A DNA stretch of 58,138 bases from Clostridiales bacterium (lineage in GTDB: Bacteria > Bacillota > Clostridia > Christensenellales > Borkfalkiaceae): assembly GCA_015055505.1 (NCBI GenBank), contig SVIB01000010.1, positions 1-58,138 on the forward strand, in the 5' to 3' direction. Position numbers and translations under genes: made by a program. Position 1 is the stretch's first letter. The number at the start of each line of letters is the position of its first letter. Shown in pieces: positions 25,592 to 34,602 of the stretch. The notes below the pieces were generated by a model, which did no database searches, was not told where the DNA came from, and was given only the letters and a program-made list of their open reading frames with translations.

Positions 25592-25987
25592 TCAGTATAT
25601 TATAGGCGTTAAATTCCTAATCACGGTAAAGACAACTAAAGCGCCAAGCGTCAAATAGAAATAAATCCAACGGTATTTAGGCAGAGGCAAAACCCTCTTA
25701 CCTAAATAAAAATTCACGCCCATACCCGTAAGGCAAAGGGTAAACGGAATTATTCCAACGGTAAACAGCGCGTGGTAGTAAAACGCCTTTTCCCACTGCC
25801 AATGCAATATACACCATACGGCGCGGGTAAGTCCGCAAGACGGACATTTTATTCCAGAAACTCGGTTGGTAAAGCAAAAGATTTCTTTAGAGGAAAAGGG
25901 GGTTGCTAAAAGCGAATAAATAAATATTGCCGTAACTGTGAACAAAGGCAAAATTACGGCAAAAATTTTAAAATTGAACTTTCTCAT
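25592..25987 (-). CDS. DUF2752 membrane protein
   Basis: 131 residues, four hydrophobic segments. The DUF2752 signature is clear: CPSCGLTRAVWCILHWQWEKAFYYHALF around residues 47-75, with a CxxCGxTR core. The function is unknown; the family is often next to membrane proteins of the DUF4190 type, as here. The start overlaps the upstream stop (ATGA). Confidence 0.85.
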   Translation of the reverse strand: MRKFNFKIFAVILPLFTVTAIFIYSLLATPFSSKEIFCFTNRVSGIKCPSCGLTRAVWCILHWQWEKAFYYHALFTVGIIPFTLCLTGMGVNFYLGKRVLPLPKYRWIYFYLTLGALVVFTVIRNLTPIIY

Positions 25988-26571
25988 TTTCTAATAAGTG
26001 CGCCTATAAGTTCTAAAACGCTCTCTAACTGTTCCATTTCATAGGCAATTTGATCCAATACGCCCGTCACGTAAAGAAGGAGTACCGAGCCGTTAAAAAG
26101 CACGCCGATTATACCGAGTACGAGTCCTGCAATAGAAAATCCGTCCGCCTTTACTTTCATTCTTAGCGCCGAAAAAACTATGGCGATTACCGCGCATACG
26201 AGTGGGTACCCGTCCAAGCAACAGCATACGACGGATATTATACCGAGTATCATAGACGCAATACCTAAACCTTTCTTTTCGTCTTTCGGATCTATAAAAT
26301 CGTTACCGTAATTATAGCCGTTAAAATTGGGATTGTAACCGCCGTAACCGTTTTGAGAATAACCGTTTCCCGACCCGTTTGAAAAGTCGTTACCGAAATA
26401 ATTACCGCCGTTTGAGTTTTGGTTTTGTTCGCCGAAAAACTCTTCTCCGTTAAGATTTCCGTTCGTATAACCGTTTCCGCCGTTTAAATTTTCTCCGCCG
26501 TTTTTAGGCTCGCTTTCATATCCGTTTTGTTCAAAATCTCCGCCTATAGGTCGTTTTTCGCTATCACTCAT
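25984..26571 (-). CDS. DUF4190-type membrane protein with Asn/Gly-rich N-terminus
   Basis: 195 residues. The first ~95 are low-complexity, rich in Asn, Gly, Tyr and Glu. The DUF4190-like part KGLGIASMILGIISVVCCCLDGYPLVCAVIAIVFSALRMK...GFSIAGLVLGIIGV gives two or three membrane helices. The soluble tail is probably disordered and cytoplasmic. It overlaps the protease gene by eight bases, so the three form an operon. The role is unknown. Confidence 0.8.
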   Translation of the reverse strand: MSDSEKRPIGGDFEQNGYESEPKNGGENLNGGNGYTNGNLNGEEFFGEQNQNSNGGNYFGNDFSNGSGNGYSQNGYGGYNPNFNGYNYGNDFIDPKDEKKGLGIASMILGIISVVCCCLDGYPLVCAVIAIVFSALRMKVKADGFSIAGLVLGIIGVLFNGSVLLLYVTGVLDQIAYEMEQLESVLELIGALIRK

Positions 26572-28408
26572 TGTTTTTCTCCTTCTTCTTTTTAGTCTTT
26601 TTTATTACCGCTCCGACAAGGGTAGGAACGACTATCCCCACCGATACCGATATTATTATCAAAGTGGAAAGTTTGACGTTCTTTATTCCTTCTATATAAA
26701 ATTCTTTAACTGCTGAAAGGGTATCACCGTCTTTATAACATAGGTAAACGTATCTCTCAAATCCGTTGTATTTTGGAAGTCTTGCCGATACGAATTGAGT
26801 ACTCGTCCGTATTACTTTTCCGTATTTGCCGTCAATAAGTTTTTTTGCGCTGGGGTTTTTTATTCTCTTGTCGGCGCAAACGATAAAAGCGGTCGCTTCC
26901 CTTTTCGCCCTATCGAAAACTAAGTCGTGACGGTTGCCCTCTTTCGCCTTAATTTCTTCTTTTAAAAGGGTATTGGAAATTTCCACGGTAGGCATTTCAA
27001 CCTTAAACTTTACCGAGCCGTCGGCGTTTTCAGTTAAATAGGTGATTTTTATAAGAGAGTTTTCTCCGCTTGAATAGGTAATTGCGTTTTTGCCGTCTTC
27101 TAAATTACCAAACGACTTATAACCCTCTTTATTTCCTACGGTTGCGTAACATATTCCGTTTTTGGTTATCTCGTTGCGCTCTTCGTAGTTTCCTCCAAAC
27201 AATTCTCGGGCAAATCTAAATACGTACACCTCTTTTTCGCCGTACGCATTGCCTTTCCATAAATTGCCCTTTTCTCCGCTTGCCGAAATATATCCGTTTT
27301 CTTCGTTTACTCTGTATATTATAAGACCGCTTGCCGTGTGAGAGGAAAATTCTCCGCCGTCTTTTCTGTATTCAATATAAAAACTCTCGCCCTTTTTATA
27401 GCCCTCTTCGGTTACTATTTTATACGCTTTAACCTCGTTTTCTCCGTCCGTATTATAAAGGGTATATTCCCCACTTTGGCTAATAGGCAAAAGGTTTACG
27501 CCCTCGTCAAGCCAACCCATCTTCCATCTCGTGTACGAAAGGGATAAATTGGGGATATCGGTTTTAGAGTTAGACATAATATCAAACTCTCCAACGCCCA
27601 CGACCTCGTTTCCGTCGTAAGAATAATAATCGGGAGCGCCTAAGGTGTGCATATATTCGTGGCAAAGGGTTGTAATATTGGTCTTTTCGCCGTCGAAAAT
27701 AAAGGCGTACGGTATCAAAATATAGTTATTAATCGACCTATTGCCCAACTTTGCCTCTTTTACGGTTTTCGTTTGGTCGCCTACGTAATAGGTAGAAGAT
27801 ATATCCCCGTCCCCGTGGTAATGCTTTGCGCTGTGTGGCCATAAAAGTGAATTTTGCTCTACCGTACGGTTGAGTTTCGAGGGAACTACAGTAAGCGTTT
27901 TTATTTCGTCGCTATTTTTAAGCGTTGCCTTTGCGCTTGCCGTTACGAGATAGATAAGTTCCTGCTCTCGGTAAAATCTCTCGGCTGACGGTTTGCCGTT
28001 TAAAGACACATTTCCATTCTCGTCGTAAAGTAAATTGTCGTAACCGTCGGGGTTTACAATATCGTACTCTTCAGTCAAAAAATTATAGGCGTATTTGGGT
28101 AAAAACCAATCGACCGTCTTATTTATTTTTACCGTTTTAATAAGGACGCTTTCAACCTCTTCTTTCCCTAAAGAGTTGGCTTCTATGAAATTGTTAAGAC
28201 TGCCCTTTCCCTTGCCAAAAACCTCTTTTAGCACCTCTTCGTCGTCAGCAGTAAAGTTTTTCGGCGGTGTTTGGTCGTTTTCGCTTACCGAAAACTCCAC
28301 CGTAATAACTGCGTTTATTTGCCTTCCTTTACTAAGCCCGCACGAACCTATGACCGACGGGAAAACAATCAATAAAGCAAGAAAAAGCATAGTTAGTTTG
28401 TTTTTCAT
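26564..28408 (-). CDS. Secreted M6-like zinc metalloprotease, membrane-tethered
   Basis: 614 residues. An N-terminal signal peptide (FLALLIVFPSVIGSCGL) looks like a lipobox. The zinc motif HEYMHTLGAPDYY lies near residue 250, followed by VGEFDIMSNS and LSYTRWKMGWLD, the pattern of M6 (immune inhibitor A type) proteases. A C-terminal membrane helix with a basic tail (VKLSTLIIISVSVGIVVPTLVGAVIKKTKKKKEK) ties it to the membrane. It is first in an operon with DUF4190 and DUF2752 proteins. Its target is unknown. Confidence 0.87.
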   Translation of the reverse strand: MKNKLTMLFLALLIVFPSVIGSCGLSKGRQINAVITVEFSVSENDQTPPKNFTADDEEVLKEVFGKGKGSLNNFIEANSLGKEEVESVLIKTVKINKTVDWFLPKYAYNFLTEEYDIVNPDGYDNLLYDENGNVSLNGKPSAERFYREQELIYLVTASAKATLKNSDEIKTLTVVPSKLNRTVEQNSLLWPHSAKHYHGDGDISSTYYVGDQTKTVKEAKLGNRSINNYILIPYAFIFDGEKTNITTLCHEYMHTLGAPDYYSYDGNEVVGVGEFDIMSNSKTDIPNLSLSYTRWKMGWLDEGVNLLPISQSGEYTLYNTDGENEVKAYKIVTEEGYKKGESFYIEYRKDGGEFSSHTASGLIIYRVNEENGYISASGEKGNLWKGNAYGEKEVYVFRFARELFGGNYEERNEITKNGICYATVGNKEGYKSFGNLEDGKNAITYSSGENSLIKITYLTENADGSVKFKVEMPTVEISNTLLKEEIKAKEGNRHDLVFDRAKREATAFIVCADKRIKNPSAKKLIDGKYGKVIRTSTQFVSARLPKYNGFERYVYLCYKDGDTLSAVKEFYIEGIKNVKLSTLIIISVSVGIVVPTLVGAVIKKTKKKKEKNNE

Positions 28409-28470
28409 ACAGTTAGTTTACCATAATTTGCTATAAATAACAATAATTAAAAACAAGTTTTTTAAAAAAC

Positions 28471-28499
28471 TTGCTATTTGCTATCTTTTGTTGTATAAT
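28471..28499 (+). promoter_or_regulatory. galK promoter
   Basis: TTGCTA at 28471-28476, 17 bases, TATAAT at 28494-28499. Confidence 0.7.
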
Positions 28500-28530
28500 T
28501 CAAGAAAAGAAAGAAATATAGGTGGATTTT

Positions 28531-29745
28531 ATGAATTTCTACGATTATTACGGCGAAGGCTTTGACAAAGAATTTTTAAAAAACCGACTTGAAAGATTAT
28601 TAAACGCCTTTCGCTCTAACGAAGGCGTTGACGCCGACTTTTTATTTTCCTCGCCGGGAAGAGCCGAGATTCTCGGCAACCACACCGACCATAACCACGG
28701 ACTCGTTTTAGTATCCGCTATTTCGTGCGATATTTTGGCGGCGGTTAAAAAGACTGACGGTAATAAAATAAAGATTTGCTCCGAGGGATATTCTCCAATT
28801 ATCGTAGACCTTAGCGATACTCAAATTAAACAGGCTGAAAAAGGCACTTCTACCGCTTTGGCGAGAGGTGTTGCAAACGCGCTTATAAACCGTGGGTTTG
28901 TTTTAGGCGGATTTACCGCTTATCTTACGAGTTCGGTCTTTAAAGGCGCAGGAGTTTCCTCTTCCGCAGCGTTTGAAGTTTTAGTCGCCGAGATTTTCAA
29001 TTCTCTCTACTTAGACGGCGTGCTTTCGGCAGTTGACAAAGCGGTGGTTTCTCAATACGCCGAGAACGAATATTTCGGTAAGCCGTGCGGACTTTTAGAC
29101 CAAAGCGGAATTGCAATCGGCTCGCTTTCAAAACTCGATTTTAAAGAGCCTTTGCGTCCAAGCATTTCAAAATATTCTATGCCTAAAGGTTATACTTTAG
29201 TAATAACGAATACGGGCGGTGACCACGCTTCGCTCACCTCTCACTACGCTGCAATCCGCTCCGAAATGGAATCGGTCGCAAAAGTTTTCGGCAAACAGGT
29301 CTTAAGAGAGGTGGAAGAGGAAGAATTTTACTCTAATATAAAAACGGTAAGAGAAAAGACGAGCGACCGCGCCGTGCTTAGGGCTATGCACTTTTACGAG
29401 GAAAACAAACGCGTTCTCTCGGCGGTTTCGGCGCTTGAAAACGGGGACTCTAAGGGCTTTTTACAGGCGGTGAACGAGTCGGGGCTTTCAAGTCTTATCC
29501 GTCTTCAAAACTGCTGTGTTCCAAACGAAGTTTCTCAGCCCGTCATAACGGGTATCGAGGTTTCGAGAAGTATCATTAAAGACGGAGCCGTAAGAGTTCA
29601 CGGCGGTGGTTTTGCAGGTTCGATTTTGGCAATTGTAAACGAAAACGAGAGGGAAAATTACTGCAAAAAGATGAGTGAAATTTTCGGCGAAGAAAACGTA
29701 TTTACGGCGCACGTCCGTCCTACGGGAACGGCTAAAATGGTTTAA
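28531..29745 (+). CDS. galK: Galactokinase
   Basis: 404 residues from the ATG at 28531, which fits AGGTGG five bases upstream; a GTG at 28522 overlaps that site. GHMP-kinase motifs are all present: SSPGRAEILGNHTDHNHG (galactose binding), FKGAGVSSSAAFEV (phosphate loop) and RVHGGGFAGSILAIV. It phosphorylates galactose at C1 for the Leloir pathway. galT and galE are not in the window. It is monocistronic, with a terminator at 29818. Confidence 0.94.
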   Translation: MNFYDYYGEGFDKEFLKNRLERLLNAFRSNEGVDADFLFSSPGRAEILGNHTDHNHGLVLVSAISCDILAAVKKTDGNKIKICSEGYSPIIVDLSDTQIKQAEKGTSTALARGVANALINRGFVLGGFTAYLTSSVFKGAGVSSSAAFEVLVAEIFNSLYLDGVLSAVDKAVVSQYAENEYFGKPCGLLDQSGIAIGSLSKLDFKEPLRPSISKYSMPKGYTLVITNTGGDHASLTSHYAAIRSEMESVAKVFGKQVLREVEEEEFYSNIKTVREKTSDRAVLRAMHFYEENKRVLSAVSALENGDSKGFLQAVNESGLSSLIRLQNCCVPNEVSQPVITGIEVSRSIIKDGAVRVHGGGFAGSILAIVNENERENYCKKMSEIFGEENVFTAHVRPTGTAKMV

Positions 29746-29817
29746 ATCTTTTTTGACATAACCGTTTATTAACCGACAAATTGTATCACTTTTTTCCATC
29801 AATTAAATAATATAATG

Positions 29818-29845
29818 GGAATTGCTTAAGGCAATTCCTTTTTTT
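29818..29845 (+). terminator. Terminator after galK
   Basis: GGAATTGC/GCAATTCC hairpin with a TTTTTTT run, 70 bases past galK. Confidence 0.85.
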
Positions 29846-29917
29846 GTTGGAATAGTCACTGCGCAACTATATTTTCGGTTAGTCGCGAGCAAAAACTCGC
29901 AAAAGTTTGGTGTTATA

Positions 29918-32206
29918 ATGAAAAGACAACCTTTTAGTTTGAAAAATTTTACGAGATACTTTTTTTCCTTTTTGGGATATTTTACTCTTTCGGTTGCAGA
30001 CGGCAATTTTTCTCCGTTTGCCCTCTCTTTGCTAACTGCAAATCTATTCGTCGGGCTAAACCCTTTTTCTTCGTTTTTACTCTATATTCTTTCTTTCGTA
30101 CCCTCGTTTAACCCTTTGACGGTACTGTGGGCGGGGGCGGGCGGTATTACCGTCGCCGTGAGTTTTGCAGTTTATAGAAAAAACTCTAAAACTCCATCTT
30201 TTGAAATAGTATTAATTCTTGCCCTTGCGCTATCCCCTTTCGTCGCTCTATCTAAAAACCGCCCTTTGCCTATAAACTTAATTATATCTTGCGCTATTAT
30301 AATTTTATCCTTTTTAATGACCGCAGGGGCGAGAGTTTGGCTTATAAAAGGACTTAAATATAAACTCTCGCAAAGTGAAATAATTTCGTCTGCGGTTATC
30401 TATTCTTTATGCAGTTACGGTTCGATAATCGCCTTCGGCGAGGGTTTTTGCCTTGCAACGGCTATTTTTGCGACATGTTTTTGCACTCTGTTTTTAAAAC
30501 CGTCCTCGTCTTTGGTTACCGCAATTATAACGGCTTTCCCCATCTCCGTGTACCGACTTGACTTAACGCCTTTTGCCCTTTTGTCTTTATTTGCGCTATG
30601 TATTTCGACTATAAACGAATACTCACGGCTGTTTTCGGCAATCGGCGGAATTTTAACCGTCTTGGGCTTTTATTTTTTAACCGACTTTTTCGTGGGAGTA
30701 ACTCCTTATTACTTTTTGGCGCCGTCGGTTTCTATGCTGATTTTTCTATTCTTTCCCGAAAAGACCGCTAAAAAAATACGCGCTAAAATCAAAGTTCACA
30801 ATACCGACAACATAGGCAGATATTTCGTAAATCTAACGAGGAGTTCTATTTCGGGACAACTGTATGAAATGTCGGCAGTTTTCGACGAGATGTCCTCGTC
30901 AATTTTGAAAATTCAAAACTTGCACGACCTAAAAGAGGACAAAAATCAAGTGGTTTGCGACGATATAATCATTTCCGTTTGCTCGCTGTGTCCCGAATTT
31001 TTAAAATGTCGCGCAAAAGATTTTCCACCTAACGACGAACTTTTAAAACTTACCGAATTAGGCTTTGCAAAAGGGGTTTTATCCCCTGCCGATATGCCTA
31101 AAAACTTCATTTCAAAATGCTCTCAACCTGCGGAAATTTTAAATAAAGTCAACAGTTTAATAGACAAAAGCCTCAAACTTATGGAAAGCGAAGAGGCTCT
31201 AAGCCAAAGCCGTGAACTTATTATCCGCCAAACGAAGGGGGTTTCTAACTGTCTAAAATCAATGGCAACTAAACTTGGCAGACAACTTGAACTTATTCCC
31301 GAAAAAGAAAGAAAAATTCACGACAACTTACTCCGTTGCGGAATTTTCGTAAAAGAGATTTCAGTATTTAAAGGCGAGGAAGAAGAGATAAACCTCGTAC
31401 TGTTTCATAGCGACGTTTTCTCTCCCGTATTTTTAAAGGCAATAGAAGAAATAACGGGCTATAAGTCGATTGTCTCAAATATTACGAGTTTATCAAACGA
31501 ACTTTCGGCGGTTACAGTTAAAAAAAGACCGATATTTGACGCCGCTTTCGGCATAGCCTCTAAAGTTATGGACGGGCGTGAAAAAAGCGGTGATACGCAT
31601 ACGGTCGTAAAACTTTCGGAAGGTAAATTTTTAATTGCCTTAAACGACGGAATGGGTAGCGGAAAAGGTGCGGAAGAGACCTCTTCTACCGCAATTTCAC
31701 TCGTTGAAACCTTTTTTAAAGCGGGAATTGACGCTGAAACGGTTTTGTCTACGGTCAATAAAATTCTCACTTTTTCTAAAGAAGATAATTTTACGGCAAT
31801 GGACATAGGGGTTGTCGACCTTCACTTAGGAACAGCCAATTTTATAAAAATCGGTTCGCCGTTTTCCTTTATTATAACCCGTGACAGCGTAAAAATAATC
31901 GAGGGAAATTCTCTCCCCTTAGGCATATTAGACGAAATGAAACCCACCGTTTGCTCTTCTCCCGTGCAAAACGGAGATATGATAGTCTTTTTAAGCGACG
32001 GCATTTGCGATTCTTTTTCATCTTCTGCCGACCTTATTGACTTTTTATCTACCCAAAGGGCGTTAAATCCCAAAACTTTAGCCGATTCCATTTTAGAAAA
32101 AGCCTTATTTTTAAACGACGGTAAAGCAATAGACGATATGACCGCTTTTTGCGTGAGAATTTTTATAAACGAGAGGGCTGAAACACAGTTAAAAGGCGTA
32201 GGATAA
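29918..32206 (+). CDS. spoIIE: Stage II sporulation protein E-like phosphatase
   Basis: 762 residues from ATG 29918 (MKRQPFSLKNFTRYFF); the frame upstream to 29822 overlaps the galK terminator. The N-terminal ~300 residues form about ten membrane helices; a regulatory region with conserved Cys (CSLCPEFLKCR) follows. The C-terminal PP2C/SpoIIE domain has metal-binding Asp in KSGDTHT, LNDGMGSGKGAEE, FLSDGICDSF and DDMTAF. SpoIIE dephosphorylates SpoIIAA to free sigma F in the forespore, so this suggests an endospore-forming ancestry. It is shorter than the B. subtilis protein (827). Confidence 0.9.
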   Translation: MKRQPFSLKNFTRYFFSFLGYFTLSVADGNFSPFALSLLTANLFVGLNPFSSFLLYILSFVPSFNPLTVLWAGAGGITVAVSFAVYRKNSKTPSFEIVLILALALSPFVALSKNRPLPINLIISCAIIILSFLMTAGARVWLIKGLKYKLSQSEIISSAVIYSLCSYGSIIAFGEGFCLATAIFATCFCTLFLKPSSSLVTAIITAFPISVYRLDLTPFALLSLFALCISTINEYSRLFSAIGGILTVLGFYFLTDFFVGVTPYYFLAPSVSMLIFLFFPEKTAKKIRAKIKVHNTDNIGRYFVNLTRSSISGQLYEMSAVFDEMSSSILKIQNLHDLKEDKNQVVCDDIIISVCSLCPEFLKCRAKDFPPNDELLKLTELGFAKGVLSPADMPKNFISKCSQPAEILNKVNSLIDKSLKLMESEEALSQSRELIIRQTKGVSNCLKSMATKLGRQLELIPEKERKIHDNLLRCGIFVKEISVFKGEEEEINLVLFHSDVFSPVFLKAIEEITGYKSIVSNITSLSNELSAVTVKKRPIFDAAFGIASKVMDGREKSGDTHTVVKLSEGKFLIALNDGMGSGKGAEETSSTAISLVETFFKAGIDAETVLSTVNKILTFSKEDNFTAMDIGVVDLHLGTANFIKIGSPFSFIITRDSVKIIEGNSLPLGILDEMKPTVCSSPVQNGDMIVFLSDGICDSFSSSADLIDFLSTQRALNPKTLADSILEKALFLNDGKAIDDMTAFCVRIFINERAETQLKGVG

Positions 32207-32375
32207 AAATTTTTCACGTAAAACAGTTCACAAGGTATTGATTTTCAAAAAATTAGTGTTACACTTAAATTGCGCCTTGAAAAACGCTTGCCCGTAGCGT
32301 TAAAAACGGAGAAAGGCAACCGTCCCCTTGCCGATTATCCTTTAAACCGCAGTTTTGCGGTAAAGGCGGTGCAAC

Positions 32376-32855
32376 GTGGAAAACTCATTTTATTTACTTG
32401 CCGATATCTTCGGCATAAAAACCCTTATATCTTCCCTTGCGGTGTGCGCCGTATTACGGCTTGTAAAAAAGAAAAAGCCCAATCTTTCATACAAGGCGGA
32501 ATTAGGTATAAGATTGTTAATTTCTTTCGCCGTAGGAATTATTTATCTAATTTTTACACAAGGCGACTTTAGTTTTATATTTACCGATACGGCGGAAATT
32601 TGCGGAGTGTCTTTGATACTGTGCGGTATCGTAAGTGGCAGCGGTAAAAATGCCGAGAATAAATTACTGCTCTCTAAATTTTTACCTAATTTAAGCGAAA
32701 AGCAACTCGACGAAATTATCGCTCTTGAAGATAAAGAACAAATAAAAGACGCTATAATAAACAAAAACGAAAGTATTTCAAGTGAACAAATAGAAATACT
32801 TTCGCTTATAATTTCGGGCTCTATTCAAGATAATTCGGTTAGTATAAACGAGTAA
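32376..32855 (+). CDS. Hypothetical membrane protein downstream of spoIIE
   Basis: 159 residues from a GTG start with AAAGGCGG upstream. Two or three membrane segments occupy the first ~90 residues. The rest is an acidic helical tail (LSEKQLDEIIALEDKEQIKDAI). No family was recognised. The 170-base gap after spoIIE has only a small CCGCAG/TTGCGG hairpin and a weak promoter-like pair (TTGATT-16-TACACT), so a shared transcript or its own promoter are both possible. Confidence 0.6.
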   Translation: MENSFYLLADIFGIKTLISSLAVCAVLRLVKKKKPNLSYKAELGIRLLISFAVGIIYLIFTQGDFSFIFTDTAEICGVSLILCGIVSGSGKNAENKLLLSKFLPNLSEKQLDEIIALEDKEQIKDAIINKNESISSEQIEILSLIISGSIQDNSVSINE

Positions 32856-32859
32856 AAAA

Positions 32860-32889
32860 ACGCTCTGTCACTTGACTGTGACAGAGCGT
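32860..32889. terminator. Bidirectional terminator between convergent genes
   Basis: Perfect 12-bp arms ACGCTCTGTCAC/GTGACAGAGCGT with A-runs upstream and T-runs downstream on the plus strand. It sits between 32855 (+) and 32897 (-). Confidence 0.85.
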
Positions 32890-32896
32890 ATATTTT

Positions 32897-33679
32897 TTAC
32901 TCTTGAGTTTCAAAACTGAAAGAAAAATCAACTCTCAAATTCTTAATCATATATTCCGAATAATTGCCTGCGCTTGATTTTACCGTTACCTTATATTCGC
33001 CGTTTGTAAGTTGTTTTGCCTTTATTGTAGCGGTATAAGTATACTTAGTATAACTATTTGCACTGTCGAAAACGTCTTTCTTTAAAGATCCCACCGTTTC
33101 GTTACAAACTATAAGTTGAGAAGTAAAAGTATTGTCCTTTGGTTGTCCTTTTCCGTAAAAAGAAACGGTTATTGTTAAATCCGCATAAGGATTACAAAGG
33201 CACGCTGCAATCATTTTTTTGTCGTTTGGATATTGAGCAGGATTAAATTCCCATTTTGCTTTTAAATCATTGTAAATTTTTACTGTTTTAGGATCTTCAT
33301 CATAAGTCATGAAAGGATCATCGTCAAGATAAGAAATATTTACGTCTTCATACTTTGCTGTTAAGGTAGACGGTATTGACGAAACGTTCTTTAAATCTAT
33401 GATACAATCGTAATCGGCATATTGAACGTCAAGTTCATCATATAATCCTTTAATAACTTTTCCCTTTGGCGCTATAAAGTCAGTCGGAACGGTTTTTTGC
33501 CCCGACGTAACCGTATAAGTTTTTGTTTTAGATTCGTAATAATTTACCGTAATAGTTTTTTCGCCGCTTTCTTTTGCTCCCTCTCCACTTGGCTTATTAC
33601 TCAAAACCGAGCATGCCGTTAAAGAAGAGAAGAGAATCATTGAACTTAATAATAAAGTCAAAATTTTTGATAGTCTCAT
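32897..33679 (-). CDS. Hypothetical lipoprotein
   Basis: 260 residues. Lipoprotein signal peptide ending in the lipobox SSLTAC, a Ser/Gly/Glu linker, then an all-beta-looking extracellular part (ITVNYYESKTKTYTVTSGQ, TAKYEDVNISYLDDDPFMTYDED). No family was recognised. It follows the zinc-ribbon membrane protein by ~38 bases and probably shares its transcript. AT-rich spacer around it. Confidence 0.75.
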   Translation of the reverse strand: MRLSKILTLLLSSMILFSSLTACSVLSNKPSGEGAKESGEKTITVNYYESKTKTYTVTSGQKTVPTDFIAPKGKVIKGLYDELDVQYADYDCIIDLKNVSSIPSTLTAKYEDVNISYLDDDPFMTYDEDPKTVKIYNDLKAKWEFNPAQYPNDKKMIAACLCNPYADLTITVSFYGKGQPKDNTFTSQLIVCNETVGSLKKDVFDSANSYTKYTYTATIKAKQLTNGEYKVTVKSSAGNYSEYMIKNLRVDFSFSFETQE

Positions 33680-33717
33680 TTTTTACCTCCCTTTTTATTA
33701 ATTAATAATTAATTTAT

Positions 33718-34455
33718 TTAATCACTTATTTTGTTTTCCGTTGTATACGTTTTAGCAACGACGTTTCCGCAAACGGAACAACGATAATTTATAGTTCTTT
33801 GCACCTTTTCAAAAACACCGTCGGAAACTTTAGTTTGGGGAACGTATTGCTTTGTCGACGCTTCAATTTTCATATTTCCGCCATTATACCAAGGACGTTC
33901 AATCGTACCAGTCGTTTTAACTTCTTTATAATAACCGCCCTCATTATGATATTTACGCTCTTTTCCCAAACTTCTCGCCTGTCCACCATGGTGTTTAAAA
34001 GTGTTTATAAGTCCGCAACAGTTACAACGCCGTGTAAAAAATCTTAAACTTACCGTCATTGCAAGCGGCATTAAACCTTCAAGAAGTAATATGCTAAAAT
34101 TTAAAAAATGATATTCTATATTCGCAATTTTTAAATAAACTATCATTCCTATAAACCCAACTATTCCAAAAATTGAAATAATTATTGTGGCACGGTAAAG
34201 ACCTATTCCTCTATAAATTTTCTTCCCGCAAAACGGTTTTAAAATTAAGGTAAGTATTGCCCATTCGACAATAAACGCAATCAACATCACTATTACGCCC
34301 ACAAAAATATCCGCAAAACCTTCAACGCCCAATGCTAACACTTGAGTAGCAAGCCAATCGTATGCTACAATACCTACGAGACAAAGCACAACGTATGCTA
34401 CCGCTATGCGAATAGGAAGAGGATAGTCTTTGTAAGTTAGTTTTTTTGATTTCAT
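33718..34455 (-). CDS. Membrane protein with C-terminal zinc ribbon
   Basis: 245 residues. Four membrane segments lie in the first ~135 residues, then a cytoplasmic-type tail with two Cys pairs: CNCC near residue 145 and CSVCG near the C-terminus, together able to hold one zinc. The tail between has repeated aromatic/charged stretches. A role is not evident. It is upstream of the lipoprotein and downstream of serS on the same strand. Ribosome site AGGAG. Confidence 0.7.
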   Translation of the reverse strand: MKSKKLTYKDYPLPIRIAVAYVVLCLVGIVAYDWLATQVLALGVEGFADIFVGVIVMLIAFIVEWAILTLILKPFCGKKIYRGIGLYRATIIISIFGIVGFIGMIVYLKIANIEYHFLNFSILLLEGLMPLAMTVSLRFFTRRCNCCGLINTFKHHGGQARSLGKERKYHNEGGYYKEVKTTGTIERPWYNGGNMKIEASTKQYVPQTKVSDGVFEKVQRTINYRCSVCGNVVAKTYTTENKISD

Positions 34456-34479
34456 TTTTTCTCCTTTGGTATTTTACGC

Positions 34480-34516
34480 ATTGAAAATACCTTATGAACT
34501 ATCTTATGAACTATAG
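34480..34516. repeat. Short tandem direct repeat
   Basis: CTTATGAACTAT occurs twice in immediate succession between serS and the zinc-ribbon gene. The gap also holds a short AACGGT/ACCGTT hairpin; no gene is visible. Confidence 0.6.
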
Positions 34517-34602
34517 ATCTTAAATCTTTTGCTTTCCGTAAAATCTTTGTGCAACTGCCGTTTTACTCTTCAAAAACGGTGTAACCGTTTCTTATTGAAA
34601 GA

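Noticed and set aside
32270..32572. A 100-codon plus-strand frame between spoIIE and the 159-residue gene
   Set aside because: It overlaps the better supported GTG-started 32376 gene and has a basic, shadow-like composition.
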